A stretch of 64,000 nucleotides of DNA from an uncultured Clostridia bacterium (GCA_937900415.1 CALCEY010000012.1:140640-204639); one strand, 5' to 3'. Counted from the stretch's first letter, positions 7,351 through 16,102 are shown. Numbers and translations: made by a program. Notes: generated from the sequence alone by a model not told the origin.

Positions 7351-8274
7351 TTACTGCTCCGCCGCCAGATATTCCTCAGCAAAATGTACGGCCATAGCTC
7401 CGTCTGAAACGGCTGTAACCACCTGTCTCAGAGCCTTTGTTCTTACATCTCCCACGGCAAACACACCGTCAACGTTTGTCTTTGTGGACTCATCAGCAAT
7501 TATATACCCTGATTTATCCAGTGACAACCGGTCTTTTACAAGTTCGGTCGCCGGCTTTCTTCCTACGCTGATGAAGATTCCGTCACAGGAAATTTCCGAT
7601 TCTTCGCCGTTTTTTACATTCTTCAGCCTTAGGCCTTTAACCTTGTCGTCGTGCAATATTTCAGACACTGTGCTGTTCCATTCAAACTCTACGTTCGGCG
7701 ATGAAATCAACGCCTGATGATATACCTTTTCAGCTCTTAAGGTGTCTCTTCTGTGAATTATGATTACCTTCTCGCATATACGCGAAAGCTGCATCGCATC
7801 GGCAACAGCCGTATTTCCTCCGCCTATGACAGCAACGGTCTTTCCCTTATAGAACATGCCATCGCAGGCTGCGCAGTAATTTACTCCGCGTCCTGCAAGC
7901 TCCTTTTCTCCCTCAATTCCCAGCTCCCTCGGGGAAGCGCCGCTCGCAATCACTACGGTTTTTCCTTTATAGGTGCCTTCGCTGGTTTCTATGGTTTTTA
8001 TTTTTCCAGAAAAATCAACGGAAAAAACTTCAGCAAGCTCAAATTCCGCACCGAACCGCTCTGCTCCTGCCTGCATCTTCTCTCCGAGAGAAAATCCGTC
8101 TATCCCCTCTTCAAATCCCGGATAATTGTCTATCTGCGAAGTGAGCGCCATCTGTCCGCCTGCCGAAAGCTTCTCGATAACGATAACTTTCATTCCGGCT
8201 CTTGCGGCGTATAATGCGGCTGTGCAGCCTCCCGGGCCTCCGCCTATTATTATCATATCGTAAATCTTTTCCAT
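7351..8274 (-). CDS. trxB: Thioredoxin-disulfide reductase
   Basis: 307 residues, full length. The FAD-binding GGGPGG is at 11-16, the redox pair is C134-A-A-C137-D, the NADPH site is VIGGGNTA (about 149-156) and the C-terminal FAVGDVR contacts FAD. It moves electrons from NADPH to thioredoxin in the cytoplasm. It lies 18 bases after the trxA-like gene at 8293, forming an operon with it and with ccdA. Confidence 0.95.
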   Translation of the reverse strand: MEKIYDMIIIGGGPGGCTAALYAARAGMKVIVIEKLSAGGQMALTSQIDNYPGFEEGIDGFSLGEKMQAGAERFGAEFELAEVFSVDFSGKIKTIETSEGTYKGKTVVIASGASPRELGIEGEKELAGRGVNYCAACDGMFYKGKTVAVIGGGNTAVADAMQLSRICEKVIIIHRRDTLRAEKVYHQALISSPNVEFEWNSTVSEILHDDKVKGLRLKNVKNGEESEISCDGIFISVGRKPATELVKDRLSLDKSGYIIADESTKTNVDGVFAVGDVRTKALRQVVTAVSDGAMAVHFAEEYLAAEQ

Positions 8275-8292
8275 CTTTTTCCCTCAATTTCC

Positions 8293-8616
8293 TTATTTGT
8301 TCAGATTTTCTTCTATAAAAGCTTCCATCTTCGCCTTTGAATCCGGCGCTTCAAGCAGTGCTGCGGCCTTTCCGTCCTTATACAGAACAAGGCTTGGAAC
8401 AACTTGAATCTTTTCCTGTTCCATTATCGCTTCCTCTTCATCTATATTTATCCTGCCTATCTGCAATTTTCCCTCGTACTGCTCTGCAATTTTCGAAAAA
8501 GCCGGCCCTATTCTTTTACAGTAAACGCACCACGGCGCCCAAAATTCGACAAGAAGTGCGCTTTCTCCGTTTAATTTCTCTTCAAAAATTTTTTTGTCCA
8601 TGTCTAAAATATTCAT
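8293..8616 (-). CDS. Thioredoxin-like protein with CVYC active site
   Basis: 107 residues from the ATG at 8616, which has GGAGAGG seven bases upstream. An in-frame ATG at 8655 would add 13 residues but lacks such a site. The thioredoxin fold is complete. The active site is C30-V-Y-C33 instead of CGPC, a change known to shift redox potential and partner choice. It is the first gene of the trxB-ccdA-tlpA operon, so it is probably the specific substrate of that reductase. The cis-Pro motif is VVPSLVLYKDG. Confidence 0.88.
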   Translation of the reverse strand: MNILDMDKKIFEEKLNGESALLVEFWAPWCVYCKRIGPAFSKIAEQYEGKLQIGRINIDEEEAIMEQEKIQVVPSLVLYKDGKAAALLEAPDSKAKMEAFIEENLNK

Positions 8617-8676
8617 ATTTATTCCTCTCCGGCCATACCCGTTTAGTATCAGCATTTTTCTGATTTAAGAAAACGA

Positions 8677-8706
8677 TTGACACGGCCTGTTAAAATTCTT
8701 TATACT
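8677..8706 (+). promoter_or_regulatory. Sigma-A promoter of the Crp/Fnr gene
   Basis: TTGACA (8677-8682) and TATACT (8701-8706) with an 18-bp spacer lie 25 bases before the Crp/Fnr start. The intergenic region also faces the divergent thioredoxin operon, so one regulator could control both. Confidence 0.7.
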
Positions 8707-8730
8707 CAAACTTGAAAGAAGGTTTTTATT

Positions 8731-9387
8731 ATGGTTATTTCAAGTTATTTCCCTATTTGGAACAAGCTTACCCCAGTTCAGCAAAGCAAGCTTGCCGAAA
8801 GCGCCGTCAGCCGCAGAGTCTCCAAGGGAACCATTCTGCACAACGGTTCTGACGACTGCGCCGGCCTTTTCCTTGTAGATTCCGGTCAGCTCAGAGCCTA
8901 CATCCTGTCTGAGGAGGGACGGGAAATCACGATATACCGTCTCTTTGAAATGGATATATGCCTATTTTCCGCTTCATGTATGATAGAAAGCCTACAGTTT
9001 GACGTCGTCATTGAAGCCGAAAAGGACTCACAGCTTTGGCTGATTCCCTCTGAAATTTACAAAAGTCTCATGGAGGAATCCGCTGTCATTTCCAACTACA
9101 CTAACCAAATAATGGCGAGCAGGTTTTCGGACGTCATGTGGCTTATCGAGCAAATCATGTGGAAAAGCTTCGATAAGCGCCTGGCTTCATTTCTGCTGGA
9201 AGAAGCTATTCTTGAAGAAAGTTCCCTCATTCATATAACCCATGAAAAAATCGCAAATCATATGGGTACTGCCCGGGAGGTCGTGACAAGAATGCTTCGT
9301 TATTTTCAGGGCGAAGGTCTTGTAAAGCTGACTCGCGGTGCAGTTGAGATTACCGACGAAAAAGGGCTTCGCCGGATAGCCGAGTGA
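8731..9387 (+). CDS. Crp/Fnr family transcriptional regulator
   Basis: 218 residues. The cyclic-nucleotide-binding-type beta-barrel (about 20-115) is followed by a long dimerisation helix and a C-terminal winged helix with the family pattern ITHEKIANHMGTAREVVTRMLRYF (about 168-191). No Fnr-type N-terminal cysteine cluster is visible; scattered cysteines (for example in DDCAG and ICLFSASC) could sense redox but this is speculation. It sits divergently between thioredoxin genes, so control of the thiol-redox island is the obvious hypothesis. The ligand is unknown. Confidence 0.9.
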   Translation: MVISSYFPIWNKLTPVQQSKLAESAVSRRVSKGTILHNGSDDCAGLFLVDSGQLRAYILSEEGREITIYRLFEMDICLFSASCMIESLQFDVVIEAEKDSQLWLIPSEIYKSLMEESAVISNYTNQIMASRFSDVMWLIEQIMWKSFDKRLASFLLEEAILEESSLIHITHEKIANHMGTAREVVTRMLRYFQGEGLVKLTRGAVEITDEKGLRRIAE

Positions 9388-9453
9388 AGCGAATGTTCTG
9401 AACAGCCCGAATGAAACTGACTGCTGAACCAAGCGAATGACCGCCGTTTATGA

Positions 9454-9774
9454 TTAGGCCTCGAGCGCGCCGCTGTAGCCGTTTATGCCTCCCATATCCG
9501 TTATCTCCTCATATCCTTCACGTTTCAGGAATGAAGCCATGATCCGGCTTCTTCCGCCGCTGAGGCAGTATATAAAAATAGGTGTGCTTTTTTCCGGTAT
9601 TTCCTTAAATACCTTCGCAGCCTGCTGCAATGGTATATTTTTGCTGCCCGCAAGCCTGCCGTTCTTAAATTCCTCCGAAGTCCTTACGTCCAGTAAAACT
9701 GCTCCCGGTGTTTTTGCAAAGGCTTCAAGCCCCTGCGCTATATTCATCGTATTTATATCGTTTTTTCTTCCCAT
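9454..9774 (-). CDS. Single-domain rhodanese-like protein
   Basis: 106 residues, one rhodanese domain. The active-site loop C70-L-S-G-G-R-S-R carries the persulfide-forming Cys and the LLDVRTSEEFKNGRLAGSKNIP block is the CH2A-like signature. It transfers sulfane sulfur in the cytoplasm. It is about 80 bases downstream of the thioredoxin at 9856 on the same strand, and thioredoxin can reduce rhodanese persulfides. The 9388-9453 gap between its stop and the convergent Crp/Fnr gene holds no clear terminator. Confidence 0.9.
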   Translation of the reverse strand: MGRKNDINTMNIAQGLEAFAKTPGAVLLDVRTSEEFKNGRLAGSKNIPLQQAAKVFKEIPEKSTPIFIYCLSGGRSRIMASFLKREGYEEITDMGGINGYSGALEA

Positions 9775-9855
9775 CTCATTCTCCTGTTATTTCCGTATTA
9801 CCCTGTTACAGCTCTATCCTTTTATCATAATGTCCCGTATTGCGCTCTTTTTTTA

Positions 9856-10161
9856 TTAGAGCATCTGAAGTATGGCTCCCTTAGGTCTTGCTCCCTGCGC
9901 CTGCGCTGATATTTTTCCGTCCTTCATTACTACGAGCGTAGGAATACTCATTATCCCGAAAGCGTTGGCAAGTTCTGCCTGTTCGTCAACATTGACCTTG
10001 CACACTTTTACATCGTTTCTCTCCTCTGCAATTTCGTCGATTATCGGGCTTACCATTCTGCAAGGTCCGCACCAGGACGCCCAAAAGTCGATTAAAACTG
10101 TTTTTCCGCTTTCCAAAACTTCTCTTTTAAAATTATCTTTATTTACATTTATAGCCGTCAT
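9856..10161 (-). CDS. trxA: Thioredoxin
   Basis: 101 residues with the canonical W-C31-G-P-C34 site and IPTLVV cis-Pro loop. It is the general cytoplasmic disulfide reductant, fed by the thioredoxin reductase at 7351. This is the second thioredoxin in 2 kb and the one with the standard active site. It shares direction with the downstream rhodanese gene. Confidence 0.93.
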   Translation of the reverse strand: MTAINVNKDNFKREVLESGKTVLIDFWASWCGPCRMVSPIIDEIAEERNDVKVCKVNVDEQAELANAFGIMSIPTLVVMKDGKISAQAQGARPKGAILQML

Positions 10162-10235
10162 TTTTTTACATCTCCTTTTCTTTATATCAATAACATACCC
10201 CTTTTTCGATTCTTTATCTGTGACAAAATCACCTT

Positions 10236-11054
10236 TTATTCTTTTTTCTTGCAGCCTACTGTAATCATAGTAATATAATCGTCCCGTCCTTGCAGAGACA
10301 TCTCGTTTAAACCCTCTTCATAAGCATGTCCAACCAGCTCCATGTTGTTTTTCCCCGCAAAATCGAGAAGCTTGCCATAAACGGCTTCAAGCCTTTCCCA
10401 TCTTCCTATGCAGAAAGTTCTCAGATAAGTACCGGCAGGCCGCACGGCATCATAGTCCTTTATGTCTTGTCTTCCGTATGCAAAAAAGCAGTCATAACGG
10501 TGAAAATTTCCGTTTAATATTTGTTCCGTCGAAATTCGGCTTCCGAAATTGTCATAAAGGCCAAAGATGGATTTAAGCCGAAGCGAAAATTCTGCCGCAA
10601 CTGCAAAATCACCGTCATCATAATCGCCTGTGATGGAATCGCTCAGCAAAAGTCGCTGCTTAGGAAGGCTGATTGTCTCAACCTCTCCTTCCCTTGCTGT
10701 CAGGCTTAGCGAAAGCTTTTTTGATTTTTGCTCTAAAAAGGCTTTAGTGTTCAACAATTCTTGAATTGACTTGTCAATCAAATGCTTCTTTTCCGCAATC
10801 AGCTCCGAAAAAGAGGCTCCGGATGGGCTTTGCTGATAGCGAATAATCTCTTCGATGGACAATCCTATTCTTCTCAGAGTTACTATAAGCTCCAGCTGCA
10901 CCGTTTGAAAGCAGGTGTAGTAGCGATAGCCGTTCTCCTCCTTAATTTCGGGAGAAAACAAGCCGATTTCATCATAATAATGCAAGGTTCGCTTGTTTAT
11001 TCCGTTGAGCTTAGCAAACTGTCCTGTCGTATATAAAAATTTTTTATTTTTCAT
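10236..11054 (-). CDS. MerR family transcriptional regulator
   Basis: 272 residues. An N-terminal MerR winged helix (YTTGQFAKLNGINKRTLHYYDE, about 8-29, then NGYRYY) leads into a coiled coil (about 80-115). The C-terminal region resembles the GyrI-like effector-binding domain of BltR/BmrR-type drug regulators. It is divergent from the GNAT-ABC-ABC operon and a MerR-type promoter with a 19-bp spacer lies between them, so it most likely activates that efflux operon in response to a compound. The ligand is unknown. Confidence 0.9.
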   Translation of the reverse strand: MKNKKFLYTTGQFAKLNGINKRTLHYYDEIGLFSPEIKEENGYRYYTCFQTVQLELIVTLRRIGLSIEEIIRYQQSPSGASFSELIAEKKHLIDKSIQELLNTKAFLEQKSKKLSLSLTAREGEVETISLPKQRLLLSDSITGDYDDGDFAVAAEFSLRLKSIFGLYDNFGSRISTEQILNGNFHRYDCFFAYGRQDIKDYDAVRPAGTYLRTFCIGRWERLEAVYGKLLDFAGKNNMELVGHAYEEGLNEMSLQGRDDYITMITVGCKKKE

Positions 11055-11065
11055 CAGAACCCTCC

Positions 11066-11096
11066 TTGACTTTACAGTTACTGTATAGTTTATGAT
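11066..11096 (+). promoter_or_regulatory. MerR-type promoter, 19-bp spacer
   Basis: TTGACT (11066-11071) and TATGAT (11091-11096) are separated by 19 bp, the over-long spacer typical of MerR-activated promoters. The spacer contains the inverted repeat ACAGT-T-ACTGT (11075-11085). It points to the GNAT and ABC genes and lies just upstream of the merR start on the other strand. Confidence 0.75.
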
Positions 11097-11114
11097 ACTA
11101 CAGGATTAGAAAAA

Positions 11115-11290
11115 GCTCAAGAATCCGGAAGCAACAAAGAATCCGTACGCAGAAAAGAAGCTGGGGAGCAAAAGAGCCGCAAGAAAAGAAGCCGGGGAAA
11201 AATAATCCGGAAAATGCTCCGTACGCAACAAAGAAGCCGGAAGCAAGCTCCGGAAGAACCAAAGAAGCAAACGCAACAGCTTAATTAAAA
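11115..11290 (+). repeat. Purine-rich degenerate repeat tract in a leader
   Basis: About 175 bases built from variants of AAAGAAGCCGG, AAGAATCCG and TCCGTACGCA (the last twice). It forms the 5' leader of the GNAT-ABC transcript. No credible protein is encoded on either strand. Confidence 0.5.
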
Positions 11291-11323
11291 GCAAAAGAAA
11301 AAAATTAAAGCAGGAGTAAAAAT

Positions 11324-11860
11324 ATGGATATTTCAAACGTAAAAAACAATCAGTGGAAAGAAATCAGGGAAATTTACTTTGAAGCCTTTCCCAAAGCTGA
11401 GCGAAAACCTTTTTTCACGATAAAGCGTTCCGTTAAAAAGGGGCGGGCGCAACTGTTAGCCGCTGCAGACGACGACATTTTGCAGGGTTTTGTAATGGTA
11501 ATACCCTACGGCGATATGGTCATGGTGGATTATCTGGCCGTTTCCGGAAAAGACCGCAGTCGCGGGACAGGCAGCAAAATAATACAGGAGGTATGCAAAT
11601 GCTTTTCCGATAAAAAAATAGTTCTTTTAATCGAGAGAACAGATGAAAACGCAGAAAACAAGGAGCAGCGTATCGCCAGAAGAAAATTTTATCTGAAAAA
11701 CGGCTTTACTTCTTCAGATATTTATATAACCGGCAAAAGCGGAAATATGGAAATCTTAAACTACGGCTCTGCCGTATCGCTTCAGGAATACATGAATTTA
11801 CAAAGATATACGCTGGGTAGATTGATGTTTTGGCTGTCGGGAATAAAACCGGCAATATAA
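11324..11860 (+). CDS. GNAT family N-acetyltransferase
   Basis: 178 residues. The acetyl-CoA-binding motif is around residues 66-88 (VDYLAVSGKDRSRGTGSKII), followed by IERTDENAENKEQRIARRKFYLKNGF, the strand-helix pattern of the GNAT C-terminal half. The amine substrate is not known. It is the first gene of the operon with the ABC exporter (14-base gap), so it may acetylate the compound that the exporter removes; this is inference. Confidence 0.85.
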   Translation: MDISNVKNNQWKEIREIYFEAFPKAERKPFFTIKRSVKKGRAQLLAAADDDILQGFVMVIPYGDMVMVDYLAVSGKDRSRGTGSKIIQEVCKCFSDKKIVLLIERTDENAENKEQRIARRKFYLKNGFTSSDIYITGKSGNMEILNYGSAVSLQEYMNLQRYTLGRLMFWLSGIKPAI

Positions 11861-11873
11861 GAAAGGAGATTTT

Positions 11874-13598
11874 ATGAGAACAATTTTTTCAAAAGTTAAA
11901 TTAAAAGGAAGTCAAATTTTGCTTCTTTGTCTTCTCATTTTATTTGCGGCAGTCGGGGAAATGATGCTTCCCTCGCTGCTTGCTCAAATGATTAACAGCG
12001 GGGTGGTAGATTCCTCTCGAAACACAATTTTAATTCTTGCCGCCGTCATGGCTGGGGTTACGGCTCTCGCCGCAATCGTAAATTTTTTATCCGTACGCAT
12101 AGCCTCCCGTATTTCCACCGGGTTTTCGGCTCAGCTTCGCAGCAGGATTTTTGAAAAGGTTCAAAGCTTTTCTGCCGCTGAACTCGATAAATTCGGTACC
12201 GCCAGCTTAGTCACGCGAAGCACATCGGACATTACAAACGTTCAAAATTTCCTTACGATGCTTTTGCGTATCGGTATTCTCGCGCCGATGATGGCTGTCG
12301 CCGGCCTGATTTTCTCGGCTGCCACCGGCGGACAAATCAGCTCCGTTCTCATCATATCAATTCCTGTATTGCTGATGGGCTGTGGCGTCGTGGTCCTGCT
12401 TGCTTCACGGTACTCTGTAAAACTCAGGCAAAAGCTTGACAGAATCAACCGCCTTTTTCTTGAATCGCTGGAAGGAGTCCGCGTAATCCGCGCCTTTAAT
12501 AAGCAAAGCTCAGAAAGCTGCCGTTTTAACGAGGCCAATTCCGATTACGCCGCAACCGCTATGGTCTCGGGCAGAATCACAAGCCTCCTCCTGCCTGTCA
12601 TCAATGTAATTTTCGGCGTGACCACTGCCGCCGTTTTAGGCCTTGGAGCATATTACGTCGAAACGGGAGACATGGAGGTAGGCTCTTTAGTGGCAAACAG
12701 CCAATATATAAGCATGGTTCTTATGTCAGTCATGATGCTGGCGCTTGTCATCATGATGTTTCCCACCGCATATGCCTGCTCCAAGCGTATTGCCGAAGTT
12801 TTAGAAACTGAAACGGGTATCTGCGGCGGATCCTTTCCCATGCAGGAACGTCCGTTCCGCTCTACCGTTGAATTTCGCCATGTAACCTTCGCATATCCCG
12901 GAGCTCCGGAGCCGATTTTAAAGGACATAAGCTTTAAGGCTAATCCCGGAGAAATAACGGCAATCATCGGCGGAACGGGAAGAGGAAAATCAAGTATCTT
13001 AAAGCTTATTCCTCGGCTATATGACCCTCTGTTCGGAGAAATCCTTATCGACGGTGTCAATGTCAAGGAATATGCCCTTGACGACCTCCGTTCTCTCATC
13101 GGCTACGTTCCTCAGAAAAACATTTTGTTTTCAGGAGACATAGCCTCCAATCTTAATTTCGGGAAAAACGACGGAACAGAGCAGGACTGGGAGGCCGCGG
13201 CGAAAATATCTTGCGCCGAAGAATTTATCTTAAAAAAGGAAAAAGGTTATCACGATGAAATTTCGCAAGGCGGCACAAATCTTTCAGGAGGTCAGCGTCA
13301 GCGTATGGCAATCGCCAGAGCCATAATGAAAAAGCCTGAAATCTACGTGTTTGACGACAGTTTTTCAGCTTTAGACATGAAAACCGACCAAACCCTACGC
13401 AAAAATCTGAAAGAGTCAATGGGAAGCTCCACCGTGATTATGGTAGCGCAACGCGTCAGCACCATTTTAGACGCAGACCGCATTCTGGTAGTCGACGACG
13501 GCATGATCGTCGGTCAGGGAACCCACGAGGAGCTCTTGTCGACCTGCCCGCTTTATCGTGAAATTGCAGAAATACAATTAGGAAAGGAGGCTATCTAA
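11874..13598 (+). CDS. ABC exporter half-transporter, degenerate-site subunit
   Basis: 574 residues: six-helix exporter domain (about 1-310) fused to an ATPase domain. Walker A GGTGRGKS is at 366-373 and the signature LSGGQ at 470-474. Walker B reads VFDDS, with Asp495 where the catalytic Glu normally lies. In heterodimeric exporters such as BmrC/BmrD or TM287/288 this is the mark of the non-catalytic site. It pairs with the next gene, which begins one base after this stop. Substrates are probably drugs or peptides, judged by family and by the MerR regulator. Confidence 0.92.
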   Translation: MRTIFSKVKLKGSQILLLCLLILFAAVGEMMLPSLLAQMINSGVVDSSRNTILILAAVMAGVTALAAIVNFLSVRIASRISTGFSAQLRSRIFEKVQSFSAAELDKFGTASLVTRSTSDITNVQNFLTMLLRIGILAPMMAVAGLIFSAATGGQISSVLIISIPVLLMGCGVVVLLASRYSVKLRQKLDRINRLFLESLEGVRVIRAFNKQSSESCRFNEANSDYAATAMVSGRITSLLLPVINVIFGVTTAAVLGLGAYYVETGDMEVGSLVANSQYISMVLMSVMMLALVIMMFPTAYACSKRIAEVLETETGICGGSFPMQERPFRSTVEFRHVTFAYPGAPEPILKDISFKANPGEITAIIGGTGRGKSSILKLIPRLYDPLFGEILIDGVNVKEYALDDLRSLIGYVPQKNILFSGDIASNLNFGKNDGTEQDWEAAAKISCAEEFILKKEKGYHDEISQGGTNLSGGQRQRMAIARAIMKKPEIYVFDDSFSALDMKTDQTLRKNLKESMGSSTVIMVAQRVSTILDADRILVVDDGMIVGQGTHEELLSTCPLYREIAEIQLGKEAI

Positions 13599-13599
13599 A

Positions 13600-15339
13600 A
13601 TGAAAAATCATACTTTAAAACGTCTTTTCGGATATTTAAAATTCCACAGGCTCCGTTTGTTCTTCGTCCTGCTGTTCGCTGCCGTAAGCACTGTTTTTAC
13701 AGTAATGGCTCCTTTCGTCATAGGCAAGGTGACGACAACGCTGTTTGACAGCATCAAAGACGATGTGTTTTACTGGGAAAACATCATCTGGCTACTTTCA
13801 GCCCTGATTTTCCTGTATTTGACATCTCAGTTTTTTTCATTCTTGCAAGGATTTCATATGGCAAAAATCACATCAAATGTAATACATGAAATCCGAAGCG
13901 ATATTGATAAAAAAATGCACAAATTAAAGCTGAACTACTATGATACCCACACCCATGGCGATATTCTCAGCATAATTACCAACGATGTGGACACCATCAG
14001 CAATACCATAAGTCAAAATCTCACTTCTATAGTAACACAGGTTATTACCGCTGTAGGAATCCTGTTCATGATGTTATCAATCAGCCCGAAGCTCACGCTG
14101 ATTCCCGTTATAATGGTTCCTCTGTCTTTATTGAGCGCGGCGGGAGTAATGAAATCCGGCGGAAAGCATTATGAAAGGCAACAGGCGTTGCTGGGAGAGC
14201 TTAACGGATATATCGAAGAAATGTATAACGGTCAGCAAATAGTTCAAGCCTTCAGCTATCAGAATAAAGCGACCGAGCAGTTTCATGCCCTTAACGAAGC
14301 TCTTAAAAGCAGCTCGTATAAAGCAGAAACAACCGCAGGCGCAGTCAGCCCCATTACTACTTTTGTAAACGATATGGGATACGTCACTTGTGCTTTAATC
14401 GGTTGCTTGCGCGCCGTCGGCGGCTTTATCGCAATAGGAAATGTCCAGGCTATGCTTGAATACACTCGCCAGTTTGCCGAACCTTTTTCCTCATTGGCCG
14501 GTATGGCGGGCACCTTTGGCGCAGCAAAAGCCGCAGGAGATCGAATCTTTGCTTTGCTTGACGCGGAGGAAGAATTGCCTGAGGCAGAAAACACCGTCGT
14601 TCCTGAGGAGCGCTCCGGCAGCGTGACTTTCCAAAACGTTCAGTTCGGATATACAAAGGATCGCCTGCTCATGAAAGATGTAAATCTTACCGTAAAGCCG
14701 GGGCAAAAGGTCGCCATCGTCGGCCCGACCGGAGCAGGCAAAACCACGCTTATCAATCTTTTAATGCGCTTCTATGAAGTAAACAGCGGCGCTATCTCGG
14801 TTGACGGAGTAAATATAAAGGATATGTCCCGAGAAGAGCTCAGAAGCCGTTTCGGCATGGTATTGCAGGATACATGGCTCTTTGAAGGTACCATAGCAGA
14901 TAATCTGGGATATGCGGCAGAAAACATGGATAGAGATTCGATAATCGCCGCCGCAAAATCTGCCTGCGCTCATAATTTCATAAAAACCCTTCCGGACGGT
15001 TACGACATGAAGCTTTCTAAAGGCGCTGAAAACATTTCTCAAGGCGAGCGCCAACTTCTTACCATCGCTCGTGCAATCGCCTCTGACCCTGAAATCATGA
15101 TCCTTGACGAAGCCACAAGCAACGTGGATACTCATACGGAGGTTCTGATTCAGCGTGCCATGACACAGCTCATGAAAGACCGAACCAGCTTCGTTATTGC
15201 CCACAGGCTTTCCACCATACGCGACGCCGATATGATTTTGTACATGGAGGACGGGGATATAAAGGAAATCGGAACGCATGACGAGCTGATGAAAAGAGGC
15301 GAAAAATACGCAGCCCTTTATAACAGCCAGTTTGCATAA
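13600..15339 (+). CDS. ABC exporter half-transporter, catalytic-site subunit
   Basis: 579 residues with the same exporter-plus-ATPase layout. Walker A GPTGAGKT is at 375-382 and Walker B LDEATS has the catalytic Glu504. The signature is degenerate (ISQGE, 479-483, instead of LSGGQ). This complements the previous subunit: the good Walker motifs here face the good LSGGQ there, giving one active and one degenerate ATP site. The ribosome site GGAAAGGAGG overlaps the end of the upstream gene. Translational coupling is likely. Confidence 0.92.
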   Translation: MKNHTLKRLFGYLKFHRLRLFFVLLFAAVSTVFTVMAPFVIGKVTTTLFDSIKDDVFYWENIIWLLSALIFLYLTSQFFSFLQGFHMAKITSNVIHEIRSDIDKKMHKLKLNYYDTHTHGDILSIITNDVDTISNTISQNLTSIVTQVITAVGILFMMLSISPKLTLIPVIMVPLSLLSAAGVMKSGGKHYERQQALLGELNGYIEEMYNGQQIVQAFSYQNKATEQFHALNEALKSSSYKAETTAGAVSPITTFVNDMGYVTCALIGCLRAVGGFIAIGNVQAMLEYTRQFAEPFSSLAGMAGTFGAAKAAGDRIFALLDAEEELPEAENTVVPEERSGSVTFQNVQFGYTKDRLLMKDVNLTVKPGQKVAIVGPTGAGKTTLINLLMRFYEVNSGAISVDGVNIKDMSREELRSRFGMVLQDTWLFEGTIADNLGYAAENMDRDSIIAAAKSACAHNFIKTLPDGYDMKLSKGAENISQGERQLLTIARAIASDPEIMILDEATSNVDTHTEVLIQRAMTQLMKDRTSFVIAHRLSTIRDADMILYMEDGDIKEIGTHDELMKRGEKYAALYNSQFA

Positions 15340-15419
15340 TAAAGCTCTCCCCGCCACCAAGCAAAGGGTCCTTTAAGGCCCTTTGCGGGAGTCTTTGCGG
15401 AACTGAAAAAAACAGCGCT

Positions 15420-15623
15420 TTGATAAATTGCCGGCATAATGCTCGAAGCAATTCAGAGCGCCTTTGCCAACAGCGTACAGCTGTTATATTTTCAGCAAAT
15501 ATTTATACTCATGCAGATCAAACTACCATAATAGAAGCTGAAAATATAATTGCTGACAATCAAAAAGTATCACAGAGAGTGTCACGCTTAAATGTACGAA
15601 AACAACCGATTTTGCACCCTTAA
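15420..15623 (+). pseudogene. Possible tyrosine-recombinase C-terminal remnant
   Basis: An open frame of 67 codons has no good start or ribosome site. Its middle reads SANIYTHADQTTIIEAENI, resembling the last helix of tyrosine integrases (the catalytic Tyr in NIYTH). It lies on the plus strand 80 bases from the 3' end of tRNA-Pro, a usual integration site. No other integrase motif (R-H-x-x-R) can be found upstream. It may equally be chance. The rest of 15340-15703 contains a GCAAAGGG hairpin at 15361-15386 and nothing else clear. Confidence 0.25.
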
Positions 15624-15654
15624 ATAGAAAAAAGCGCTGGCTCACACAAATTAA

Positions 15655-15697
15655 AAAACCGCTGAACCCTTTGAAAATTAAAGGTTCTCAGCGGTCT
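15655..15697 (-). terminator. Terminator after tRNA-Pro
   Basis: On the minus strand, just past the tRNA 3' end, CCGCTGAGAACCTTT pairs with AAAGGGTTCAGCGG (with one small bulge) and is followed by TTTTTT. It could also stop plus-strand transcripts because T-runs flank both sides. Confidence 0.75.
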
Positions 15698-15703
15698 TTT
15701 TAC

Positions 15704-15780
15704 TGGTCGGGATGACAGGATTCGAACCTGCGGCCTTTGCGTCCCGAACGCAACGCTCTACCAAGCTGAGCCACATCCCG
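15704..15780 (-). tRNA. tRNA-Pro (anticodon CGG)
   Basis: 77 nt with an encoded CCA end. The acceptor stem is CGGGATG/CATCCCG; the anticodon stem GCGTT... encloses the loop TTCGGGA, giving anticodon CGG. The T-loop is TTCGAAT. It reads CCG codons. Confidence 0.95.
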
Positions 15781-16073
15781 TAACGCAAAATATATTATCA
15801 CATTTTCAAAATTTTGTCTACCCTAAGCAAGGTCATGTTCAAATATATTTATATCTTCTTCCCCCTTCATCTGCCTCCTTTCCTTTTCAGTTAAAGAGCA
15901 GGCACAACAGACTTCTTCTCTTCCGGTTTGAAAATTCTTCCCTTTGAAAACAAAACCTGAAACAACGACTGAAAACAATTATTTTTTACCACCACCGCCC
16001 CTTTATTCAGAAAAAATTCGCCTCATACCACTCCAGTCAACAAGCGCCATATTTTCTGCTTGTATTCGCTTTA

Positions 16074-16102
16074 TTGCCATTGCTTTATCTTCGTGCTATA
16101 CT
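16074..16102 (+). promoter_or_regulatory. Sigma-A promoter of the TetR operon
   Basis: TTGCCA (16074-16079) and TATACT (16097-16102) with a 17-bp spacer. The roughly 110-bp leader to the TetR start contains a C7A10 homopolymer block (16156-16172). Bases 15781-16073 are AT-rich and hold no gene that I can see. Confidence 0.6.

Noticed and set aside
8617..8655. N-terminal extension of the CVYC thioredoxin
   Set aside because: The ATG at 8616 has a clear ribosome site and gives the standard thioredoxin length.
11106..11336. Minus-strand frame of 76 codons in the leader of the exporter operon
   Set aside because: It is the complement of a purine-rich repeat, giving a Leu/Phe/Ser-rich product with no ribosome site.
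15361..15386. GCAAAGGG hairpin as a terminator of the exporter operon
   Set aside because: No T-run follows and the stem is short; left as an unassigned hairpin.
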